A stretch of 64,000 bases of DNA from an uncultured Erythrobacter sp. (GTDB lineage: Bacteria > Pseudomonadota > Alphaproteobacteria > Sphingomonadales > Sphingomonadaceae): NCBI GenBank assembly GCA_947499505.1, contig CANMOQ010000002.1, forward strand, positions 620,001 to 684,000. Direction: 5' to 3'. This document shows, piece after piece, positions 1 through 8,535 of the stretch (position 1 is its first letter; each line of letters opens with the position of its first letter). Under the pieces are notes generated by a model. That model was not told the DNA's origin. It saw nothing but the letters and a program-made list of their open reading frames with translations, and searched no databases. Both the position numbers and the translations under genes were made by a program.

Positions 1-144
1 AGTAAAGCGCCGCCGCAAACCAACCGGCGAGACAATTATGACCACCGACAGCGTAGTGATGCGCGCTTCATCAGGCACCGTGCGCTGGATCCGAGGCGAG
101 CATAAGGTTTGAGGGAGCAGTGAGGAGCCTCTGAGAACCATAGG

Positions 145-534
145 GTGAGCAGAGAACGTGAAGCTGAGCGGATCGTAGAAGCCGCCTGTGCTCAAGGTAT
201 CGACGATCGAGTTTCAGACGTCTCCTGGACCAGAAATGCTATCTCTTGCTTATTTTCCTCATTGAGCGATCTGACTGATACACAACGTCGTGCTCTAACT
301 CTTTTGACAGATTCTGATCGAGACAAAGCGACGACAGAATCCGTGTTGAAGGCACTTTGGACCGAAATTGAATCTGGCGAAGAACGCATAGGCACCATTG
401 GCAGAATTCTCGTGTGCGGCATCAAAGGTGAAGTCGCTAACGAAGTGCTTGTTTTGGAAGATATCATCTACGGAGCTGCAGAGGTCGGGATTGCCGATGT
501 GCATATTCGCTCATGCCTTGGCATTAAAGTCTGA
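145..534 (+). CDS. Hypothetical protein, 129 aa, low GC
   Basis: I do not recognise this protein. It starts with GTG and ends in TGA, is soluble-looking and acidic, and has no signal peptide or membrane segment. The middle (about residues 38-80) is rich in Asp, Glu, Thr and Arg and is probably helical, and the C-terminal third is hydrophobic with Ile/Val/Leu. Base composition is visibly poorer in G and C than the flanking genes, with AT-rich codons such as TTT, CTT and GAT, which suggests recent acquisition or a fast-evolving orphan. The reverse strand also has open frames here, so the coding strand is chosen on start position and length only. Confidence 0.45.
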   Translation: MSREREAERIVEAACAQGIDDRVSDVSWTRNAISCLFSSLSDLTDTQRRALTLLTDSDRDKATTESVLKALWTEIESGEERIGTIGRILVCGIKGEVANEVLVLEDIIYGAAEVGIADVHIRSCLGIKV

Positions 535-635
535 AGCTGACTTGCTCTGTCTGATCGCGCTATTGCTCAAGAAGCTCGGACCGGACAGGGTCTCCAAATG
601 AGCCCGCGATAGCTGCGGATCGCCCCTTGCAGCAA

Positions 636-2111
636 TCAGCCCCCCAGGTCTGGCAATTTTGCAAAGTCCGGCGCCTCCACAACAATCCGGTTTGATGTGG
701 CCGCTTCGCCGCGCATGAAAACATGCATCGCCTCGCCAACTTGCGGGGAGGTCATGAACAGATTGTGGCCTGCGTTCTCGACCATGATCTGCTCGACATT
801 GCTTAAGCCTGCGGTCGCCTCGGCATGCCCTTCGGGATAGGTTCGACCATCCAAAGTTCCGGTCAGCATCAAGACTGGCGTGTCGCCGAACGGGCCATCG
901 CGAAAATCGGGACCGGCGTCGATCTCTGGCAGCTCGGCGAGGATCTGCGGCATCGGAAAGTTCAGAAAAGCGCCGACGGGAGAGGCCGCAGTTTGCTGCT
1001 CAAATGCCTTAAGCCGGGCGGGCGTGATGCCGGATGCGCGGTCCATCGCCAGTGACATGGCCGACAATGTGATCGGCTCATCCGGGGTCCAGAAACGCTG
1101 CAGCACAAAGGTGATCAAGGTCGGGTCGCCTTCGTCGATCTGCCGGTACATCATCAGCATCACAGCCGCGTATTGCGGATCAGAAATCAGACCGCCCATG
1201 AATTGCTGCAAATGCCGTTTTTGCAGGAGCAGGTCATAGGTCGTGCCATCGCGCTTCGGCACGGTGACCGTCATCGGTTCGGCGTCGAGCTTGGCGTGAA
1301 CGCGGCTGATCAGGCCCAATATGTCGGGATAGAGCTGCGCTGCTTCAGGCTGCTGATCGACGGCGGCTTGCAAGCGTTCAAAATAGCTGAGCGTGCGCGA
1401 TGGCAGCTTCACCGTCTGATCAAGGCCCTCGGTCGCTGCCATGATCACGCGGTCGAGCTCGTCCGGAATTGCGGCCAGCGTCGCCAGCGCCAAATGGCTG
1501 CCATAGGAAATCGACCACAGCGAAATTTGCTCCGCCCCAAGATGCTGGCGAAGGTCGGAGAGGTCCTGCGCGCTTTCGGCGGTGTTGAAGCCGCGCAGAT
1601 CAACGCCTTGCTCAGCCCAGCTCGCCGCGCATTCGCGCACCGCCAGCCGGTAACGCAGGGCATGCTCTGCATCGCTGATCCGCTCCATTTCACCGATCGT
1701 GAGGCTGGAGGTGCAGCGCTCTGGTTGCTGAGACTGGCCGGTGCCGCGCTGGTCAAATGCGATCACATCGCCGTGCTGGCGCATCGCCATAAACAGCGGG
1801 AAGCGCGGCCCTGTCGCGGTGCCAATTCCAGAGCCGCCGGGACCGCCTGAGAGATAGACAATCGGGCTGCCGGGCGTGTCTGTCGTGGCTGGGAAGCGGA
1901 CATAGGCGAGCTCTGTCGTCCCGCTGGCCAGATCGCTGCGGTTCATCGGCACGGTCAGTGTGCCTTGAAACGCCTCCACGCTCTCGCCGCTGCGCGCCTC
2001 AAAGGTGATGGCTTCTTCATTGGGTGCAGCGTGCGCCGCGCTGGGCGTGAAGACGAGGGCGGGGGCAGCCAGCACGAGTGCAAGGGCGCTGATCAGGTGT
2101 GGTTTTTTCAT
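636..2111 (-). CDS. Secreted alpha/beta hydrolase, peptidase S33 (tripeptidyl aminopeptidase-like)
   Basis: An exported alpha/beta-hydrolase likely acting on short peptides or related amides in the periplasm. Residues 1-28 form a Sec signal peptide ending in AHA before APNEE. The GGPGGSG oxyanion-hole motif is at about residues 89-95, as in proline iminopeptidase and tripeptidyl aminopeptidase families. The nucleophile elbow is WSISYG with Ser at about 202, where the first Gly of the usual G-x-S-x-G is replaced by Ser. A late NAGHNLF segment supplies the catalytic His. The 491-residue length fits S33 enzymes with the C-terminal TAP-like domain. The gene is divergent from the LytTR regulator, with a 99 bp shared promoter region, so that regulator may control it (inference). 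Confidence 0.85.
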   Translation of the reverse strand: MKKPHLISALALVLAAPALVFTPSAAHAAPNEEAITFEARSGESVEAFQGTLTVPMNRSDLASGTTELAYVRFPATTDTPGSPIVYLSGGPGGSGIGTATGPRFPLFMAMRQHGDVIAFDQRGTGQSQQPERCTSSLTIGEMERISDAEHALRYRLAVRECAASWAEQGVDLRGFNTAESAQDLSDLRQHLGAEQISLWSISYGSHLALATLAAIPDELDRVIMAATEGLDQTVKLPSRTLSYFERLQAAVDQQPEAAQLYPDILGLISRVHAKLDAEPMTVTVPKRDGTTYDLLLQKRHLQQFMGGLISDPQYAAVMLMMYRQIDEGDPTLITFVLQRFWTPDEPITLSAMSLAMDRASGITPARLKAFEQQTAASPVGAFLNFPMPQILAELPEIDAGPDFRDGPFGDTPVLMLTGTLDGRTYPEGHAEATAGLSNVEQIMVENAGHNLFMTSPQVGEAMHVFMRGEAATSNRIVVEAPDFAKLPDLGG

Positions 2112-2210
2112 TGCGGCTCTTTCCGATTGGTTGATCGTGGATTGAGCCTGAAACTGGCGGAAATCGGCGCTTTGAATAGGGGCCGATCTGTTAACGGGGG
2201 GTTCTAATCG

Positions 2211-3731
2211 GTGAGCGGGGGGACTTCCCGTTTATCGGAAGCTATAGGAATTGCAGTGCTGCGTTTTGCCATCCTCTTGCTGTCATTCCTGACGCTTTCT
2301 GCCCCCGCACAGGTGCATGCGCAGGCGCAGGATTATCAGAGCTTTATCGATTCCCCCGCGCGCGTTTGTGATGCGGATCCAGCCTCTGATGCGGCCCCGG
2401 ATTTTGCGGGCACGAATTGCCGATCCGTCCTGTTTTATCAGGCCGATCCGCAGGACCGGATGCTGTGGGCGCAAATCGTGTTTGAGGCAGAGCCAGCCCT
2501 GCTCGAAGGCGGCAGGCCGCTTGGCCTGTTTGTGAGCGCAAAGGCCTCTAGCGAGGCGACCCTCAATGGCGTGCCGATTGGCACGAACGGCAGGCCAGGC
2601 GCATCGCAAGGCAGCGAAGAGCCCGGTGATATGGACGCGGTGTTCTTTGTGCCGGAAGGCACGCTGAAGCCGGGCAAGAACCGGCTGGTCTTGCGGCTGT
2701 CCTCCATGAACGGCGGTATCACGCTCAATTCGCCGATCCACAATATTGCCCTCGCGCCCTATCGCGATCCGCGCAAGCCAGGGCCTGCAACATGGTTTGC
2801 GCTGATCACATTGGGCCTGTTTGTCGCGGGCTTTGTATTTTTCGGTATGCGGTCCCTTCGCGGCGATGATCGTGAGGGGTCCGCGCTGATCGCCGCTCTA
2901 TCGCTGGCCGCTGCATTGCAACTCGCGGCTGAGGCGGCGCGCGATATCGTGCCCTATCCCTATCCCCTGCATGATTTGCGGCTGTCGCTGATCCTCACCT
3001 TCGCGATTGCTCTGGGCCTCAGCTTTACCGCTTATGTGCTGCTGCGGCTGTTCCGGGCATATCCGCGGCGGCGTCTGCTGGCTTTGGCGGCGGTGCTTGC
3101 TGTGATGCTGGGGATCAGCGCGTTTCAGCCCGGCTTTGACCTCAAAACCAGCTTTGTCTTTATTACCGCCTTGCTGGTGGCTGGCATAGCCGGCGCCACC
3201 GCATATTTCGCGCAAGGCAATCGCGGCGGCGCGTGGCTTGCGCTGGCCAGCGCGGCACTAGCGGCGGCGATCTATTGGCTTGGCGGGTTCTTTCTCGACA
3301 CCGTGCTCTATCTGGTGGTCGCGGCAGGCCTGCTGTGGCTGTTTTTTAAGCAAGCGCGCGGCGGCGATTTGACCGATATCCCGGTGGCCGAAGACAGCGC
3401 GCCAAAACGGATTGAGCTCACCAGCAATGGCAAGGTCGAATTTGTCGATGCCAGCGACATCGTGCGCTTCAGCGGGGCGGGCGATTATGTCGAGGTTTTC
3501 CTGCGCAGCGGGCGCAGCGCCTTGTACAATGCGAGCCTGGCTGCGCTGGAGCGAGAGCTGTCGGACGGCTTTATCCGTGTGCACCGCTCCCACATAGTCA
3601 ACGCAGCCTGCGTCAAATCGCTAACCCGCGAGAGCGCGGGCACAGGAAAACTGGAAATGTCCGACGGCAGCACAGTCCCCGTCAGCCGCCGCAATATGGC
3701 GAGCGTGCGGGACGCATTGACGCAAGGGTAG
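2211..3731 (+). CDS. Membrane-anchored LytTR-family transcriptional regulator
   Basis: A one-component sensor in which an N-terminal signal/anchor (about residues 15-38) precedes an extracytoplasmic domain of about 150 residues. Next come about seven hydrophobic segments (about 190-380), and then a cytoplasmic C-terminal LytTR DNA-binding domain (about 400-503). The LytTR hallmark FIRVHRSHIVN is present, as is the closing VPVSRR. No receiver domain and no kinase are visible, so signal sensing would be coupled directly to DNA binding through the membrane. The layout resembles 7TMR-DISM receptors fused to LytTR. The GTG start at 2211 follows a G-rich stretch (2195-2200); a GTG at 2256 is an alternative that would still leave a signal segment. 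Confidence 0.85.
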   Translation: MSGGTSRLSEAIGIAVLRFAILLLSFLTLSAPAQVHAQAQDYQSFIDSPARVCDADPASDAAPDFAGTNCRSVLFYQADPQDRMLWAQIVFEAEPALLEGGRPLGLFVSAKASSEATLNGVPIGTNGRPGASQGSEEPGDMDAVFFVPEGTLKPGKNRLVLRLSSMNGGITLNSPIHNIALAPYRDPRKPGPATWFALITLGLFVAGFVFFGMRSLRGDDREGSALIAALSLAAALQLAAEAARDIVPYPYPLHDLRLSLILTFAIALGLSFTAYVLLRLFRAYPRRRLLALAAVLAVMLGISAFQPGFDLKTSFVFITALLVAGIAGATAYFAQGNRGGAWLALASAALAAAIYWLGGFFLDTVLYLVVAAGLLWLFFKQARGGDLTDIPVAEDSAPKRIELTSNGKVEFVDASDIVRFSGAGDYVEVFLRSGRSALYNASLAALERELSDGFIRVHRSHIVNAACVKSLTRESAGTGKLEMSDGSTVPVSRRNMASVRDALTQG

Positions 3732-3853
3732 GCGGAGAGCTTCTAAAGCCATCGCCCAACCCAATTGCGGACAAATGGGCGGCGGCCACTGTTGCGTTGG
3801 TGCGAGTCTGGGCTAGGTGAACCGCCATCAACTGCACGCGGGGATTCGCATCC

Positions 3854-4789
3854 ATGAAAATCATGTCCGGCAATTCAAACCTGCCGCTCGCCCGGGCGAT
3901 CGCCGCCTATCTCGAAATGCCTCTGACCGATGCCAGCGTGCGCCGGTTCGCCGATGAGGAAATCTTCGTCGAGATCCACGAGAACGTGCGCGGCGAGGAT
4001 GTGTTTGTCGTCCAGTCGACCGGTTTTCCGGCGAACGACAATCTCATGGAGCTGCTGATCTGCATCGATGCGCTGAAACGCGCCTCGGCCAAGCGGATCA
4101 CGGCGGTGGTGCCGTACTTCGGCTATGCCCGGCAGGACCGGAAACCCGGCCCGCGCACACCGATCTCGGCCAAGCTGGTGGCAAACCTCATCACCGAGGC
4201 GGGCGCTGACCGCGTGCTGGCGGTGGATTTGCACGCCGGGCAGATCCAGGGCTTCTTCGACATCCCGACCGACAACCTTTACGCAGCCCCTGTGATGGCG
4301 GCTGATATTCAGGCGCGCTACGGCGATCAGGATCTGATGGTTGTCTCCCCCGATGTGGGCGGCGTGGTGCGCGCCCGCGCGCTGGCCAAACGGCTCGACA
4401 ATGCGCCGCTGGCAATTGTCGATAAACGCCGCGACCGCCCTGGGGAATCGGAGGTTATGAATATCATTGGTGATGTTTCTGGGCGCCATTGCATCATGAT
4501 CGATGACATCGTCGATTCCGGCGGCACGCTGTGCAATGCGGCGGAGGCTTTGCTGGCGGGCGGAGCGAAATCGGTCGCGGCCTATATAACCCACGGCGTT
4601 CTGTCGGGCGGCGCAGTGGCGCGGATCGACGGGTCAAAGCTGAAAGAGCTGGTGATCACCGATTCGATCCTGCCGACCGAGGCCTGCGCGGCTTCTGACC
4701 GGATCCGGGTGCTGACCATGGCGCCGCTGGTCGGCGAGGCGATCCGCCGGATCGCGGATGAGAGCAGCGTGAGCAGCTTGTTTGATTAA
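3854..4789 (+). CDS. prs: Ribose-phosphate pyrophosphokinase
   Basis: Makes PRPP from ribose 5-phosphate and ATP, the activated sugar for purine, pyrimidine, histidine, tryptophan and NAD synthesis in the cytoplasm. The 311-residue length is normal for class I enzymes. The catalytic flexible loop region [11 protein letters not shown], the VVSPDVGG segment and the PRPP-binding signature [12 protein letters not shown] are all present. The ATG start is preceded by a 122 bp gap after the LytTR gene, so it is probably transcribed from its own promoter. The downstream neighbour is on the opposite strand, so the gene appears monocistronic. Confidence 0.98.
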   Translation: MKIMSGNSNLPLARAIAAYLEMPLTDASVRRFADEEIFVEIHENVRGEDVFVVQSTGFPANDNLMELLICIDALKRASAKRITAVVPYFGYARQDRKPGPRTPISAKLVANLITEAGADRVLAVDLHAGQIQGFFDIPTDNLYAAPVMAADIQARYGDQDLMVVSPDVGGVVRARALAKRLDNAPLAIVDKRRDRPGESEVMNIIGDVSGRHCIMIDDIVDSGGTLCNAAEALLAGGAKSVAAYITHGVLSGGAVARIDGSKLKELVITDSILPTEACAASDRIRVLTMAPLVGEAIRRIADESSVSSLFD

Positions 4790-4806
4790 GGCGGGCTGCG
4801 CCGTCC

Positions 4807-5757
4807 TCACTCAGCGCGCCATGGCGGCTCTGCGCCTGGCTTAATCCGGTCGAGCTCGGCCAAGCGCCGGGCTTGCCGCGTCTCCACATTGATCCGCAAA
4901 AATAGTCGCGGTTGAGAGCGGAAAGCGGCCGGGGTCGTCCCGAAAAACGCCTTAAAATCGCGGATCAAATGCGATTGGTCGAAATAGCGCAGCAGCAGCT
5001 CGCTTTCTTCCTCTTCATCCGCCACCCCGCACAGCTGCGCCGCCAGATCGAGCGCTTTTGCCCGGCGCAGAACCGTGCTCGCCGTCATGCCGAAATCGCG
5101 CCGCACCAGCCGCTCCAGCTTGCGTGAGGACATGCCGTGCTGCGCCGCGAAATCGCCGGGCGTAATGGTCGGATCGGCAAAGCTGGCATGCTCGAAAGCG
5201 GCGGCCAGCGGATCAGGCTTTTCCGGCTGGACCCGCGCGATAAAGGCGCGCATCGCCGCTTCAACGGTTTGCAGCCAGTCCTCTGGCTCGGCATCGAGCG
5301 GATAGTCCTGCGCCGCGCCGTCTGTGATCAGGCCAAAGGGATCGGAGCGTTCGATCCGGTCGACCAGCGGCGCCAATTCACGCCCGAGCAGACACGGGAT
5401 TGCACCGGGGCGAAAGCCAATGCCGATTGCGATCACATGGCCGCTGCATCCCACCGGCATATGGCGCGATTGCGGGCCAAACAGGATGGCCTCATCACGA
5501 AATTCCATCGGCCCATCGGCGGTTTGCGCGTCCCATGTGCCGCCCACCACGATCCGGGCAAAGGCCAGATCATTGCAAATGCCGCAGGCGATGTGAGTGG
5601 CTTCGTCCGCCACCAGCTTGGAGGCGACCAGCCGCCCAATCCACGGGTCGAGATCTTTGGCGGGGGCACGGCTGGCGGCGAGCGGCATGCCGCTGCGATT
5701 GACCCCAGAGCGGGGCGCAAATTGTACCGGCGCATCTGCGCGTGCCTGTTTGCCCAT
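4807..5757 (-). CDS. AraC-family transcriptional regulator
   Basis: A DNA-binding regulator of 316 residues. The N-terminal half (about 40-190) is an unspecialised sensor domain and the C-terminal part (about 205-300) is an AraC double helix-turn-helix. Recognisable pieces are FAAQHGMSSRKLERLVRRDFG for the first helix-turn-helix and YFDQSHLIRDFKAFFGTTPAAFR for the second. The ATG start is well placed. It is divergent from the histidinol-phosphatase-like gene at 6005, with 247 bp between them, which makes that gene a possible target (inference). The 3' end converges on prs with an 17 bp gap. Confidence 0.9.
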   Translation of the reverse strand: MGKQARADAPVQFAPRSGVNRSGMPLAASRAPAKDLDPWIGRLVASKLVADEATHIACGICNDLAFARIVVGGTWDAQTADGPMEFRDEAILFGPQSRHMPVGCSGHVIAIGIGFRPGAIPCLLGRELAPLVDRIERSDPFGLITDGAAQDYPLDAEPEDWLQTVEAAMRAFIARVQPEKPDPLAAAFEHASFADPTITPGDFAAQHGMSSRKLERLVRRDFGMTASTVLRRAKALDLAAQLCGVADEEEESELLLRYFDQSHLIRDFKAFFGTTPAAFRSQPRLFLRINVETRQARRLAELDRIKPGAEPPWRAE

Positions 5758-6004
5758 GTCCGACCCGTTTAAAAGACTTGCGACGCTTCAATGGGTCGCT
5801 GGTTGAACTGGATCAACCCGCACCGCTCACACGGCATGTAACCCACCCTTCGGCTGATCCTCTAAGAGGACCGCCCCGTTTCATTAACCATAAGGCATTG
5901 CTCCAAACTTGTGCCAATTGCAACATACTGGGTCAGCGGTCAGCGGAGCCTCCTCCAACACGCCCCTTGCATTGCCGCGCCTGTGATGAGACTGCGCGCC
6001 GATT

Positions 6005-6772
6005 ATGACGAACAAAGACTTAGCAATCGCTCAGCGCCTGGCCGATGCGGCTGGCAATGCCATCCGCCCCCTGTTTCGCGGAGACTGGTCGCAGGAGCGC
6101 AAGGCCGATGCCTCGCCCGTGACAGAGGCCGACCGCGCAGCAGAAGCCGCGATGCGTGCGATTATCGAGGCTGAGTGTCCCGATGACGGGATCATCGGCG
6201 AGGAATATGGCACCCGTAATGAGGGCGCAGGCCGGCAATGGGTGCTCGATCCGATTGATGGCACGATCAGCTTTATGGCGGGCCGCCCGATCTTTGGCAC
6301 GCTGATCGCTTTGCTGCAGGATGGCTGGCCAGTGCTTGGCGTGATTGATCAGCCGATCGCCGCAGAACGCTGGGTCGGCCGCATTGGCGAGGGCACGACC
6401 TTCAACGGTCTGCCGGTGCGCACGCGCGCTTGCAAAGAACTGTCAGAGGCAACCATCGCCTCCTCCGGCCCGCAATATTTCACCGATGACCAAGGCGGTG
6501 CGTTCATGTCGCTCGCCGCGCAAACATCGCAAATCGTGGTGTGGGGCGGGGACTGCTACAATTACGGCCTGCTAGCCAGCGGCCATTTGGACGTCGTGTG
6601 CGAGGCGGGGCTGAAGCTCTATGATTACGCCGCGCTGGTGCCAATCGTAGAGGGCGCCGGCGGGATGATGAGCGACTGGCAAGGCAACCCGCTGGACGCG
6701 AATTCCGATGGCACGGTGTTAGCGCTAGGCGAACCCGCGCGGCTGGAAGAAGCGCTTGAGGCGATGGGGTAG
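6005..6772 (+). CDS. Inositol monophosphatase family protein, histidinol-phosphatase-like (HisN type)
   Basis: A magnesium-dependent phosphomonoesterase of 255 residues. The two-metal site motifs are visible: EEYG at about 65, LDPIDGT at about 80, and the second Asp-containing motif KLYDYAAL near residue 205 followed by VEGAGG. The WGGDCYNYGLLASGHLD segment is typical of the HisN-type clade that performs the histidinol-phosphate phosphatase step of histidine synthesis in many alphaproteobacteria and actinobacteria. Inositol monophosphate or another sugar phosphate as substrate cannot be excluded from sequence. It stands alone, divergent from an AraC regulator. Confidence 0.88.
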   Translation: MTNKDLAIAQRLADAAGNAIRPLFRGDWSQERKADASPVTEADRAAEAAMRAIIEAECPDDGIIGEEYGTRNEGAGRQWVLDPIDGTISFMAGRPIFGTLIALLQDGWPVLGVIDQPIAAERWVGRIGEGTTFNGLPVRTRACKELSEATIASSGPQYFTDDQGGAFMSLAAQTSQIVVWGGDCYNYGLLASGHLDVVCEAGLKLYDYAALVPIVEGAGGMMSDWQGNPLDANSDGTVLALGEPARLEEALEAMG

Positions 6773-6820
6773 GGGTTTAAGTAGCCGGTACGCTCCATTC
6801 GGAGACGTTATCAGAATCAT

Positions 6821-6911
6821 CGTCACCCTGAACTCGTTTCACGGTCCATCTCCTGCGCGACATACTTGGAATTGAACTGGCGATGGATGCTGAACTGAAT
6901 TCAGCATGACG
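6821..6911. repeat. REP-like inverted-repeat doublet, family A
   Basis: Two 30-base arms (6821-6850 and 6882-6911) are inverted copies agreeing at 22 of 30 positions. Each arm is itself a hairpin: the right one has a perfect stem TGCTGAA/TTCAGCA with a 5-base loop, and the left has CCCTGAA/TTCACGG with one mismatch. This two-hairpin layout is that of a REP doublet. It lies in the non-coding gap 6773-7099, which otherwise shows no gene. Similar CGTCACCCTGAACTCGTTTCA-type intergenic repeats are common in sphingomonads to my knowledge, but copy number cannot be checked here. Confidence 0.7.
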
Positions 6912-7099
6912 TGTTTGTCGGAGCAGCTCTCAAACTCCGTAGCGAGTGGGGCTGCGACGGTGCTGATTGAGGATGCAAAAACACGATGCGAAAGTAGGGC
7001 GGGTTTGGCGAGTAGGAAGACGATGCGTAGCAGTTCGTGGACGACCTTCGTTCTTGCTTCATTTCGAGTTTCAGTTGGTCCCAGTGAGAGGATAAGCAT

Positions 7100-7651
7100 T
7101 TGATTGAGTTGAACGGGCCTTTTGCAGTGAGCAATTGTATTGTTCATGGATCGACAGCGTTCGATCCTGTGAGCCGGATCAGGACATCAGTCTCAGAGAG
7201 TTTTTACGGTGGCTCGGGTGATGTGGTTTCGTACACAATACGAGTTAATTTTGATGAAGGGATGACCGAAGATAATATTCGGCGGGTCGATCCTGAAAGC
7301 GGCCGTGCCACCTATCGTACTATGATTTCAGGTCAGCAGCCTCTTTGCAAATTCTCGTTGAAGGGTAGGGACAATGAAGGTCACCTAGACCTGACTTTGA
7401 AAACATCTCTCACCCCGGATCAAATCATATTCCCTAACTTTTTAAAAACGGCGGTTTCAGAACCCGCCGCAGTCCTGAGGTATATATTGAGCACCGCTCA
7501 TTTCTTGTTTGGTCAGTTAGCCAAAGAGAGGGGCTTTGCGGGCGCCTCGCTTTATCTTCCTTCCGGTGTCGCACGTCTTATTGGTCATCCACCCTCAGAA
7601 TTGACTGGAGAGACCTTGGTTATTCGCTTTGATCCGCAAGGAGATGTGTAA
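7100..7651 (+). CDS. Hypothetical protein, 183 aa, low-GC orphan
   Basis: Not recognised. The predicted start is TTG at 7100; no ATG with a clear ribosome-binding site is obvious near the 5' end, so the true N-terminus may be internal. The protein looks soluble and globular, with mixed beta-rich segments (about residues 40-60 and 80-105) and a helical section near 115-140, and has no signal peptide. Codon use is AT-rich compared with the neighbours. It sits alone, with the REP-like element of family A about 190 bp upstream and the larger element of family B about 260 bp downstream, so it behaves like an inserted cargo or orphan gene. Confidence 0.6.
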   Translation: MIELNGPFAVSNCIVHGSTAFDPVSRIRTSVSESFYGGSGDVVSYTIRVNFDEGMTEDNIRRVDPESGRATYRTMISGQQPLCKFSLKGRDNEGHLDLTLKTSLTPDQIIFPNFLKTAVSEPAAVLRYILSTAHFLFGQLAKERGFAGASLYLPSGVARLIGHPPSELTGETLVIRFDPQGDV

Positions 7652-8315
7652 TGAGTCGGGGCCAATCCATCCGCATCAATCGTGCAGCGTGACAGTTGGG
7701 GCTCGCCAGTTTTCCTACTCGGCGCGCGCTGGCTAAGGATAGCGTATGCTTTTGCTCCCCGTTCTCCACCTTCTCGTTAATCGACTAAATCGATCAGTCA
7801 GCGCGTCTGTGATCGATTGGTTTTTTGGCCCTGTACTGTGTTCCAGCCGTTCCAAGCGTGCTTCAGCAGCGATGAATGGAGTGGGGAGGGAAGAGGAGTT
7901 GTTTGTGGTTCCGCAGCACATCCGTGCTGCGATGTCCTCGCTCATGCGGCTTGCAGCCGCATCGCTGCGGGCGGGCGGGCGCCCTTGCGAGGCCTGCGGC
8001 CTTGGGCCATTCCACGCCATCGGACAGGCACCAAGCGCCCTCGCGCATTCTCGATGGCTTGGTCGCGGAGCACGGTCGGCGATCAGCCGACCGCAAGGCC
8101 CTTGCGGCCGCCCGCAGGCCCGGCAGGGCCGAGGACATCGCACACCGGATGGTGTGCGGAACACTAAGACTCCCTTCCCATCCCACCAAAACGCTTGCCT
8201 ACACGCGCCGTGGCCCTTATGTGGCGCGACTTCAACGACACGAATCAACCGATTGGCCTGGCTCATTAGGGCTGCCAGGGCCGATTAGAACGTGTCTCTG
8301 ATAAAGGAGAACGAA
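7652..8315. other. Gene-poor gap carrying a REP-like element
   Basis: A 664 bp stretch with no convincing gene. Several overlapping open frames exist on both strands, but they read through a very GC-rich inverted repeat (7908-8162) and are rich in Arg, Ala, Gly, Pro and Cys, as expected for chance frames. Outside the repeat, 7652-7870 shows nothing that I can name. The last 70 bases should contain the promoter and leader of rpmI. Confidence 0.7.
7908..8162. repeat. Long inverted repeat with hairpin termini, REP-like family B
   Basis: The ends, 7908-7940 and 8130-8162, are inverted copies identical at 27 of 33 positions. Each end holds a perfect 7 bp stem with a 4-base loop: GCAGCAC-ATCC-GTGCTGC on the left and GCACACC-GGAT-GGTGTGC on the right. 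All six mismatches lie in the inner stem and are paired changes, so both hairpins stay perfect. Similarity continues inward in GC-rich blocks (about 7965-8010 against 8085-8130) and weakly outward into purine-rich flanks (about 7875-7907 against 8163-8190). The whole unit could fold into one large structure. Confidence 0.75.
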
Positions 8316-8519
8316 ATGCCCAAGCTGAAGACCAAAAGCGGTGTGAAGAAACGCTTCAAAATCACCGCAACTGGCAAGGTCAAGCACGGCGTAGCTGGTA
8401 AGCGGCACCGTCTGATGAGCCACAATGCGAAGTATATCCGCCAAAACCGTGGCACCTCGGTCGCTTCAGACCCGGATGCACGGACGATCAAGAAATGGGC
8501 GCCCTACGGGCTCGATTGA
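8316..8519 (+). CDS. rpmI: 50S ribosomal protein L35
   Basis: A small basic protein of the large ribosomal subunit, 67 residues and normal in length. It begins [15 protein letters not shown], with the family pattern of Lys/Arg-rich N-terminus, and continues with [18 protein letters not shown]. The ATG at 8316 is chosen over an upstream in-frame start because AAAGGAG lies just before it (about 8304-8310) and because the family start is conserved. It is followed by rplT after a 118 bp spacer that contains a long hairpin. infC, often the first gene of this operon, is not upstream. Confidence 0.98.
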   Translation: MPKLKTKSGVKKRFKITATGKVKHGVAGKRHRLMSHNAKYIRQNRGTSVASDPDARTIKKWAPYGLD

Positions 8520-8535
8520 TTTGATGGGCTAGACC

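Noticed and set aside
2..112. Possible C-terminal end of an upstream gene on the plus strand
   Set aside because: Two plus-strand frames are open from the window edge (stops at about 103-105 and 110-112), and neither shows a recognisable domain in so few residues. I cannot tell which, if any, is coding.
7746..8301. Several open frames of 100-180 codons on both strands
   Set aside because: They read through the GC-rich inverted repeat, overlap each other on both strands and give Arg/Cys/Pro-rich proteins without a domain. They are explained by the repeat composition.
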